Positions 34,733-40,357 of a stretch of 40,357 nt of DNA are shown piece by piece. The DNA is taken from the NCBI RefSeq assembly GCF_015207265.1, contig NZ_JADEXE010000024.1, forward strand, positions 1 to 40,357, given 5' to 3'. The translations under genes and the position numbers were made by a program. Below the pieces are notes generated by a model. It worked only from the letters and a program-made list of their open reading frames with translations, did no database searches and was not told the origin of the DNA. The stretch comes from Nodosilinea sp. LEGE 07298. Its GTDB lineage: Bacteria; Cyanobacteriota; Cyanobacteriia; Phormidesmidales; Phormidesmidaceae. The stretch's first letter is position 1. Every line of letters starts with the position of its first letter.

Positions 34733-36499
34733 TTGAAGGCTAGCCCTACCGTGCTTGACTCAACCTCGGAGATGCCCGAAGCCGTAAGCCAGCCCGCTTC
34801 TGAATTTCAGTTTGACTCCATTGAGTCGGCCCTCCACGATCTGGCCGCCGGGAAGTCAATTGTGGTGGTCGACGACGAGAACCGCGAGAATGAAGGCGAT
34901 GTGATCTGCGCCGCCCAGTTTGCCACCCCCGACATCATCAACTTTATGGCGGTAGAAGCACGGGGGCTGATCTGCCTGGCCATGACGGGCGATCGCCTCG
35001 ACGAGCTAGACCTGCCGCTGATGGTCAGCCCTAGCGCCTTTGAAGACGAAAACGAGCAGACCGCCTTCACCGTCAGCATCGACGCCGCCCTGAGCTGGGG
35101 CGTCACCACCGGCATTTCCGCCGACGATCGCGCCCGCACCATTCAAGTGGCCATCAACCCCAACGCTCGCCCTCAAGACCTGCGTCGCCCCGGCCACATC
35201 TTTCCGCTGCGAGCCAAAGACGGCGGCGTGCTCAAGCGAGCGGGCCACACCGAGGCCGGGGTCGATCTGGCCCGACTAGCCGGACTGTACCCGGCGGGGG
35301 TAATCTGCGAAATCCAAAACCCTGATGGCTCGATGGCGCGGCTGCCCGAACTGGTCGACTACGCCAAAACCTTTGGCCTCAAGCTGATCAGCATTGCCGA
35401 TTTGATCAGCTACCGCCTACAGCACGAGCGCTTTGTGCAGCGCGAGGCCGTGGCCACTATGCCTACCCAGTTTGGCGACTTTGCCATCTATGCCTACCGC
35501 AACCTGCTCGATGGCTCAGAGCACGTGGCTATGGTCAAAGGCGACCCCGCCACCTTCGCCGACCAGCCGGTAATGGTGCGCGTCCACTCCGAATGCCTGA
35601 CCGGCGATGCCTTTGGCTCGCTGCGCTGCGACTGCCGCATGCAGCTCCAGGCGGCGCTCAAAATGATTGATGCTGCCGGGCGCGGCGTGGTGGTCTACCT
35701 GCGCCAGGAGGGGCGCGGCATTGGCCTAGTGAACAAGCTCAAGGCCTACTCGCTGCAAGACATGGGCCTCGACACGGTAGAAGCCAACGAAAAGCTGGGC
35801 CTGCCTGTAGACCAGCGCAATTACGGCGTGGGAGCGCAAATTCTCAACGACATCGGCGTGCAGAAATTTTGCCTGATTACCAACAACCCCCGCAAAATCG
35901 CGGGCATCAAGGGCTACGGCCTGGAAATGGTCAATAGGGTGCCGTTGATTATCGAGGCTACTCCCTACAACTCAGCCTATCTGGCCACCAAGGCCCAAAA
36001 GTTGGGCCATCTGCTGATGCACACCTACCTGGTAACGGTGGCGATTCACTGGCACAGCGGCAATCTAACGGTGCAAGACCGCTACCAAAAGCTAGAGCAA
36101 CTGCGCGGACTGGCCCAGTCGCTGGGGCTGATGCTGCAAGAGGAGGCCCGCCCGGTGGCGGCGGCCCTGTTTAGCCAGCCCGATATTATTGTCAATTTGG
36201 GTTTAGAAGGGGTAACAGAAGCTGGAGCCGAAACCTGGTATCGCGATTGTAATGAGCCGAAGATAAAGGCGATCGCAACCCTGCTCGACAAACTCGCCGC
36301 CTGGCCCGACGTCGATCAGCTAGCGTTCCTAATCTCCGGCGGCAGCGACCCCTTCAGCGGCCTACAGGTAAAACTCGATCGCCAGGTATTCCAGCGCGAC
36401 GGGGTGCCCACCGCCGAAACCGTCAAACCCTCCGACCTCTGCGGCAGCCTAGAAAGCCAACGCATTTACGTCTTCTCCAGCCACCTTCCAGCAGATTAA
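34733..36499 (+). CDS. ribBA: Bifunctional DHBP synthase / GTP cyclohydrolase II (RibBA) with C-terminal extension
   Basis: The protein makes both precursors of riboflavin: 3,4-dihydroxy-2-butanone 4-phosphate and the pyrimidine from GTP. The RibB part (about residues 28-235) has DDENRENEGD and RRPGHIFPLRA. The RibA part (about 240-440) has the zinc cysteines in ECLTGDAFGSLRCDCRM and the loop RQEGRGIGL. A further tail of about 145 residues follows (from about 445), as is usual in cyanobacterial RibBA; its function is unknown to me. The start is uncertain: TTG 34733 is the longest, GTG 34751 and ATG 34772 are alternatives, and none has a strong binding site. Confidence 0.93.
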   Translation: MKASPTVLDSTSEMPEAVSQPASEFQFDSIESALHDLAAGKSIVVVDDENRENEGDVICAAQFATPDIINFMAVEARGLICLAMTGDRLDELDLPLMVSPSAFEDENEQTAFTVSIDAALSWGVTTGISADDRARTIQVAINPNARPQDLRRPGHIFPLRAKDGGVLKRAGHTEAGVDLARLAGLYPAGVICEIQNPDGSMARLPELVDYAKTFGLKLISIADLISYRLQHERFVQREAVATMPTQFGDFAIYAYRNLLDGSEHVAMVKGDPATFADQPVMVRVHSECLTGDAFGSLRCDCRMQLQAALKMIDAAGRGVVVYLRQEGRGIGLVNKLKAYSLQDMGLDTVEANEKLGLPVDQRNYGVGAQILNDIGVQKFCLITNNPRKIAGIKGYGLEMVNRVPLIIEATPYNSAYLATKAQKLGHLLMHTYLVTVAIHWHSGNLTVQDRYQKLEQLRGLAQSLGLMLQEEARPVAAALFSQPDIIVNLGLEGVTEAGAETWYRDCNEPKIKAIATLLDKLAAWPDVDQLAFLISGGSDPFSGLQVKLDRQVFQRDGVPTAETVKPSDLCGSLESQRIYVFSSHLPAD

Positions 36500-36581
36500 T
36501 GAAGTGCAGCTTCATTTTGAATTCATATGGATAGTTTCCATGTAACCCACTTAGGAACCAGCTGTTATTCGAGAATCATTT

Positions 36582-37436
36582 GTGAAGAAGAAGTCTAAGA
36601 TCCTCATTGTTGCGGCGAACCCGAAGGACACAAGCCGTTTGCGGCTTGATGAGGAAGTGCGGGAAATCGAGCAAGCCCTTCACCGTTCATCCCGTCGAGC
36701 TGTATTCGCTCTAAAAGCAATATGGGCACCGCGCTCAAGAGATCTTCGACGGGCTCTACTTGATGAGCAACCACAAATCGTTCACTTTAGCGGTCACGGT
36801 GATGTGAATGGGCTAGTACTGGAAAATGCTATCGGTGATGCCGTTGTCGTTCCTCCTGAAGCGTTAAGGGATCTATTCAATCTTTTCAGCGATAGTCTTG
36901 GGTGTGTCCTACTGAACGCCTGTTACTCAAAGATCCAAGCTGCCGCCCTCGCAACAAGAATTTCGCACGTAATTGGTATGAACGAGGAAATCGCCGACGG
37001 CAGTGCTATTGAGTTCGCAGTCGGTTTTTACGATGCGCTTAGTGCCGGACGGCCAGTGGAACAGGCCTTTCAATTTGGTTGTAATGCAATTGACTTACTT
37101 GGTCGGCCTAATAAGCCTCAACCAATTATTATCTCGAGATCCGATATCCAACCAACTGGCGATGTCTTACTAAGTGCCAACCATATTTATCGTTTTAGGG
37201 CTGAGTGCCAACCGGACGTAGATAATCTACGGAGCCTTCTTAGTAGAGGCTTCGACAAAATCACTATCATCAACTCTCCGCCCTTTCCTGATGTAGAGGT
37301 AGAGCTAGAAACCGAACTCTCACTTGAGGAACTTCGGGCTGTTATGCGACGAGTCGTAGATGGTCACGTTATGGTGCAAACGGTTGCTCTACGAGATGAG
37401 TATACGGGGGAACGTGATTACGACCTCGTTACTTAA
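36582..37436 (+). CDS. Stand-alone CHAT-family (caspase-like) protease with C-terminal extension
   Basis: The 284-residue product starts with the typical prokaryotic CHAT N-terminus (ILIVAANPKDTSRLRLDEEV, about residues 7-26). The catalytic His72 lies in HFSGHGD and Cys114 in LLNACYS, spaced as in the caspase/CHAT dyad. The CHAT domain should end near 190. Residues 200-284 form a separate part ending in VMVQTVALRDEYTGERDYDL that I cannot assign; it could be an adaptor domain. The start is GTG 36582 with a weak site. The gene has no GCGATCGC, is AT-richer at third positions than ribBA, and its stop TAA lies inside a 61-base repeat shared with the downstream antitoxin gene. These point to acquisition. 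No partner (TPR, STAND, gRAMP) is in the window. Confidence 0.8.
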   Translation: MKKKSKILIVAANPKDTSRLRLDEEVREIEQALHRSSRRAVFALKAIWAPRSRDLRRALLDEQPQIVHFSGHGDVNGLVLENAIGDAVVVPPEALRDLFNLFSDSLGCVLLNACYSKIQAAALATRISHVIGMNEEIADGSAIEFAVGFYDALSAGRPVEQAFQFGCNAIDLLGRPNKPQPIIISRSDIQPTGDVLLSANHIYRFRAECQPDVDNLRSLLSRGFDKITIINSPPFPDVEVELETELSLEELRAVMRRVVDGHVMVQTVALRDEYTGERDYDLVT

Positions 37437-37503
37437 GCAGGCGATCACCCGGTTACAGACTTTGCCCGAGATTAAGCAAAATGCGATCTTTCCTTTCCTC
37501 TAA
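37428..37503 (+). pseudogene. Decayed copy of the antitoxin gene start, overlapping the CHAT gene end
   Basis: Bases 37428-37488 match 38174-38234, the 5' part of the intact antitoxin gene, with eight mismatches in 61 bases (about 87% identity) and no gap. Read in the antitoxin frame from 37432 the copy gives LKQAITRLQTLPEIKQNAIF and stops at 37503. It has no start codon of its own, because the CHAT frame and stop codon occupy the first bases. Confidence 0.75.
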
Positions 37504-37539
37504 CTTATTTTATCCATCACTATATATTGAAAGAAAACG

Positions 37540-37776
37540 ATGCTAAACATAACAATTGATGAGATTCAGCGCGATCCGCTCAAATATCTTCGCTAAGTAG
37601 AGGCAGGTGAGACGCTTGTTATCTTTAGGGCTGATCAGGCGATCGCAGAACTCAAGCCTATTGACAAAGAAAAACAACTACCACCATTTGGCTTGTGTGC
37701 TGGTGATTTTACTGTTCCAGCAGGTTTTGATACGCCTCTACCTGAAGATCTGCTAAGCGCATTTGAGGAAAAATAA
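37540..37776 (+). pseudogene. Phd/YefM-like antitoxin with in-frame stop
   Basis: The frame from ATG 37540 reads MLNITIDEIQRDPLKYLR, then TAA (37594-37596), then VEAGETLVIFRADQAIAEL and so on to a stop at 37776, 79 codons. The family has Gln at the stop position (LRQVEAGE), so one C-to-T change (CAA to TAA) explains it. The N-terminal part is a Phd/YefM-type DNA-binding fold. The last 43 or so residues (KEKQLPPFGLCAGDF to LSAFEEK) are nearly the same as the tail of the next gene and would be the toxin-binding tail. No toxin follows, so the module seems decayed. Confidence 0.8.
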
Positions 37777-37823
37777 AGATTCTGCTAAATACTCATATTA
37801 AGGATAGAGAGGTTCAAAGGATT

Positions 37824-38120
37824 ATGTCTAATTTAGAGCAAATTGAAGCGGCTATCCTTTCGTTGCCATCAAACGAGTTTGAAAGGCTAAAACTTTGGCT
37901 TCTTGTCCTAGATTATGACCGCTGGGATGAACAGCTAGAGCAGGACGTTGCAGACGGTAAATTAGATGCGCTAGCTCAGGAGGCGATCGCAGAACTCAAC
38001 CCCACCACTAAAGAAAAACAACTGCGACCATTTGGTTTGTGTGCGAGAGAATTCACTGTCCCGGCTGATTTTGACGCACCTTTACCCGACGATCTCCTGA
38101 GCGCATTCGAGGGCAAATGA
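37824..38120 (+). CDS. Orphan antitoxin-like protein with swapped N-terminal domain
   Basis: The 98-residue product has an N-terminal helical part (MSNLEQIEAAILSLPSNEFE to WDEQLEQDVADGKLDALAQE) of a type found in small cyanobacterial antitoxins. It is joined to a tail KEKQLRPFGLCAREF...LPDDLLSAFEGK that it shares with the broken Phd-like gene just upstream. The join lies at AGGCGATCGCAGAACTCAA (37981-37999), present in both genes. No toxin gene follows: the intact antitoxin/toxin pair begins 46 bases later. It may act as an anti-addiction or solitary antitoxin, or be a relic. GAGAGG lies about 12 bases before the ATG. Confidence 0.7.
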   Translation: MSNLEQIEAAILSLPSNEFERLKLWLLVLDYDRWDEQLEQDVADGKLDALAQEAIAELNPTTKEKQLRPFGLCAREFTVPADFDAPLPDDLLSAFEGK

Positions 38121-38165
38121 TGATAATGGAATTAGAACACTTGGATACCAAAAGTGAGGACAGCG

Positions 38166-38384
38166 ATGACTGAGTTACTTGAGCAGGCGATCGCACGGTT
38201 GCAGACTTTGCCTGAAAGTGAGCAAAATGCGATCGCGTCCATCATCCTGGAAGAAATTGAAGAAGAGCGGAGTTGGGATGAGTCATTTTCCCGCTCATCA
38301 GATTTATTGGCCAAACTCGCTGCCTCAGCAATGGCTGAGCATTATGCAGGGGAGACTGAAGAACTGGATCCAGATAAGCTGTGA
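38166..38384 (+). CDS. Type II antitoxin of a RelE/ParE-like pair
   Basis: The 72-residue acidic protein (MTELLEQAIARLQTLPESEQ, then ASIILEEIEEERSWDESF, ending ETEELDPDKL) belongs to the small helical antitoxin group common in cyanobacteria. The ATG at 38166 has GAGGA at 38155-38159. Its stop overlaps the toxin start as GTGA (38381-38384), so the two are coupled. Its first 61 or so coding bases are duplicated at 37428-37488. It should bind and neutralise the toxin and repress the operon. Confidence 0.8.
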   Translation: MTELLEQAIARLQTLPESEQNAIASIILEEIEEERSWDESFSRSSDLLAKLAASAMAEHYAGETEELDPDKL

Positions 38385-38650
38385 AATCCCGTACTACGAT
38401 ACAGTTCCGTAAATTGTTTGCTAATTTGCCAAACCAGGTTCAACAGCAGACTCGTTCAGCTTATCGCCATTTCCAGAAAGACCCCAGTTACCCAAGTTTG
38501 CGTTTCAAGAAGGTACATCCAGATCTGCCGATTTACTCTGCTCGCATCAACAAGAACTATCGAGTCGTAGGGCAGTTAGAAGGAGATACCGTGATCTGGT
38601 TTTGGGTAGGCTCGCACGCGGAGTACGATAGGTTGCTAGGGCAGATGTAG
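38381..38650 (+). CDS. RelE/ParE-family toxin
   Basis: The 89-residue basic protein has the RelE/ParE fold pattern: an N-terminal helix pair (FRKLFANLPNQVQQQTRSAY), then beta strands SLRFKKV, IYSARINKNYRVVGQLEGD and TVIWFWVGSHAEYDRLL. The Arg/Tyr-rich core and the ending HAEYDRLL are typical. RelE members cleave ribosome-bound mRNA and ParE members poison gyrase; this sequence does not decide between them. The start is GTG 38381, overlapping the antitoxin stop. Confidence 0.82.
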   Translation: MKSRTTIQFRKLFANLPNQVQQQTRSAYRHFQKDPSYPSLRFKKVHPDLPIYSARINKNYRVVGQLEGDTVIWFWVGSHAEYDRLLGQM

Positions 38651-38665
38651 CAGCCTAAACCCTGT

Positions 38666-38694
38666 GGTGCGTTGGGCGATCGCCACAACACACC
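38666..38694. repeat. HIP1-centred imperfect palindrome between convergent genes
   Basis: GGTGCGTTG (38666-38674) and CAACACACC (38686-38694) pair with one mismatch around GGCGATCGCC plus one extra base. It sits between the toxin gene and the converging DUF3536 gene. Similar HIP1-centred palindromes are scattered through many cyanobacterial genomes; here it may serve as a terminator hairpin. Confidence 0.55.
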
Positions 38695-38742
38695 CTACAA
38701 GCTTATTTGATTGAAGCTACCCAATTACTAACGTTGGTCCTT

Positions 38743-40357
38743 TTAGACGGGCCGACCGGGATCAAGGTGATCCAACGCCTTCAGCACCGCGCCCACATCC
38801 ATCGACAGGTATTCGCCGAGGCGTAGGATGTCGTTGACTTGGGCGCGGCTGTCGGGGCCGAGGGCCTTTTTGGAGACAGCGGCCTGTTTTAGCAAGGCGA
38901 AGACCTGGCGGTTGAGGTGCTGGTAATACAGCTCTTGGGGGTGTTCTAGTGAGAGACCCAGAGAGAGCTGCTGGCCCAGATTCACCAGCCGCCCGAGCCA
39001 ATCCACATCGGCGGCGAGGGATTCGGTGGGTGCTTGGTTGAGGATTTGCCACACCGATCGCCCGACCAGACGCTCCAGCATGGGCTTGGCCGCCGCTAGC
39101 GATAGGGATGCATTGCAGGTGCTGGCTTCGGTGGCGATCGCCTCAAGCTCATTCAAGTAGTCTTCGCCCTGGCGCAAGGGGCTAGCGGTGGGGTCGCTGG
39201 TTTCGCGTTCCAAAGATTGCAGCACCTCCATGGCCCGGTGGCTGAGGGCGATATCAGCGGCGACCTGTAGCTCTTTGGGTACGGGCAACCCGTCGCGGTG
39301 AAAGGCGCGCAGCACGCCGTAGTTGTCGCGGTAGACCTGAGCGTAGAGCTGGTCGAGGCGCAGCAGGGTGTCTTGGGAGAGCAGGCCCATCATACGGTGG
39401 CGCTCTTCGGCAAACAGGTCTTGCAGGCCGTAGGTGTGGGGCCCAAAGGCGCTGTTGATGGCGAGAATCACCTGGGCGGCGCTGGCCTGACTCAGACTGT
39501 CAAAGACTGCTGCTTTGGCGCGGGTGTAGGCGAGGCGCGATCGCATCGTGCTGATCCCGCAGTGGAAGTCCCAACCGCCCAGGTGCACTACCGCAAAGGC
39601 GAGGCTAATGCTCTCGCGGGTAATGGTGGAGGTGATTTCGACCTGGCCAACGGCGAGCGACATTGGCCCCATACGCTGGCGGCGGTAGTCGTGCTGCTTG
39701 ACGGTGTAGCAGTAGACCGTCTGCTCGCGGTGGTAGTCGGTAAATAGCGATCCCATAGCATAGTGGGCCACCACCTGCTCCAGCGAAATGCGGGAGGGTT
39801 TGACCAGCGCCTCATAGACGCCAGCCCCGGTCGCAAATTCACTGATGTTGCTGGGCGCGTGAAGCAGCCGCTTGACAAACTCCGGCTCCAGGGCGATCCC
39901 CGCCACTTCCCCGGCCAGCTCGATGGCGCGGGCGGCATAGCGCAGAATTTGGGTGCCTTCGGGGCGAGAGAGTTCTTCAAAAAACCAGCCGCAGCTGGTG
40001 TACATGAACAGGGCGTGGCGCTGCATTTCGAGCAGCTGCAGGGCGGTGACCCGCTCCACGGCTGAGAGCTTACGGGTTTGGTGAGTCTTAAAGAAAGCGT
40101 TGAGACTCTCAGGGCTGCGATCGCCCATCACGGCCACATAGGCATCTCGCGCCGCCCAGGGATCGCGCAGCAGGGCCGCTCCGTGCTCTTCGTACACGCT
40201 CGCCAGTTCGTCGCGCAGCCAGTTGAGGCTGTCGCGCAGGGGTCGCCGCCACTGTTGGTTCCACACCCCGCCGCCGCCACAGCCGCAGTCATCCTGCCAG
40301 CGATCGACGCCGTGGGAGCAGCTCCAGGCGGTGACGGGCTTGAGTTCGGCTTCCCAC
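38743..40357 (-). CDS. DUF3536 / GH57-associated protein, C-terminal part (runs off right edge)
   Basis: The frame is open from the right edge to the stop at 38743, giving at least 537 residues. The edge-proximal part reads TAWSCSHGVDRWQDDCGCGG followed by VWNQQWRRPLRDSLNWLRDE, the characteristic start of the DUF3536 domain that follows the glycoside hydrolase family 57 N-terminal domain in a group of large proteins. The GH57 part would be beyond the edge. A start at 40266 would cut this motif and is wrong. GH57 enzymes act on alpha-glucans, but the substrate of this DUF3536 group is not known to me. The C-terminal 200 residues are helical. Confidence 0.8.
   Translation of the reverse strand, partial: WEAELKPVTAWSCSHGVDRWQDDCGCGGGGVWNQQWRRPLRDSLNWLRDELASVYEEHGAALLRDPWAARDAYVAVMGDRSPESLNAFFKTHQTRKLSAVERVTALQLLEMQRHALFMYTSCGWFFEELSRPEGTQILRYAARAIELAGEVAGIALEPEFVKRLLHAPSNISEFATGAGVYEALVKPSRISLEQVVAHYAMGSLFTDYHREQTVYCYTVKQHDYRRQRMGPMSLAVGQVEITSTITRESISLAFAVVHLGGWDFHCGISTMRSRLAYTRAKAAVFDSLSQASAAQVILAINSAFGPHTYGLQDLFAEERHRMMGLLSQDTLLRLDQLYAQVYRDNYGVLRAFHRDGLPVPKELQVAADIALSHRAMEVLQSLERETSDPTASPLRQGEDYLNELEAIATEASTCNASLSLAAAKPMLERLVGRSVWQILNQAPTESLAADVDWLGRLVNLGQQLSLGLSLEHPQELYYQHLNRQVFALLKQAAVSKKALGPDSRAQVNDILRLGEYLSMDVGAVLKALDHLDPGRPV

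Overview
The window is chromosomal DNA of a cyanobacterium. Direct evidence is the great density of the HIP1 octamer GCGATCGC and the presence of psbV (cytochrome c-550), petE (plastocyanin), a cyanobacterial RibBA, a GAF-GAF-PAS adenylate cyclase and a DUF4278 small protein. The fairly GC-rich composition, the pil operon and an HpsL-like hormogonium polysaccharide protein suggest a motile filamentous Leptolyngbya/Nodosilinea-type lineage. That placement is an inference, not a measurement.

Layout. 1-3222 (minus strand) is the type IV pilus assembly operon pilM-pilN-pilO-pilQ, with pilQ cut by the left edge. 3638-7748 holds purT, a nested inverted-repeat element, a lipoprotein sugar-binding protein of an ABC importer, an aminoglycoside-phosphotransferase-like kinase and a small hypothetical protein. 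7887-11926 (minus) holds an HpsL/O-antigen-ligase-like membrane protein and a class II B12-dependent ribonucleotide reductase with its terminator. 12321-12822 holds two small plus-strand genes, the first (DUF4278) behind a perfect hairpin. 12750-18328 (minus) holds a B12-binding radical SAM gene interrupted by an in-frame TAA, a short RecQ helicase, a predicted outer-membrane beta-barrel protein and a beta-lactamase-like serine hydrolase. 18576-25798 (plus) holds a dienelactone hydrolase, the adenylate cyclase, accD, psbV, petE, a GrpB-family protein and an OsmC-family protein. 25812-28729 holds a MetX-like acyltransferase and a fatty acid desaturase, divergent from a GntR/UTRA regulator with two overlapping palindromes between them. 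28820-31128 holds a DUF1400 protein, a 56-residue two-helix membrane protein and GAPDH. 31129-33421 holds a 10-copy 21-bp tandem array, a possible TIR-gene remnant, a metallophosphoesterase with two tiny coupled genes, and an FtsL/FtsB-like protein. Then come argC and ribBA.

36582-38650 looks like an acquired island: a stand-alone CHAT-family (caspase-like) protease gene with no GCGATCGC, a nonsense-mutated Phd-like antitoxin, an orphan antitoxin carrying the same C-terminal tail, a decayed copy of a third antitoxin, and an intact antitoxin/RelE-ParE-like toxin pair. The right edge cuts a DUF3536/GH57-associated protein.

Most metabolic genes here are housekeeping. The parts most worth following up are the CHAT/toxin-antitoxin island with its domain swapping at a HIP1 site, the 21-bp array, the split radical SAM gene, the palindromic operator of the GntR/desaturase pair and the overlooked small genes.
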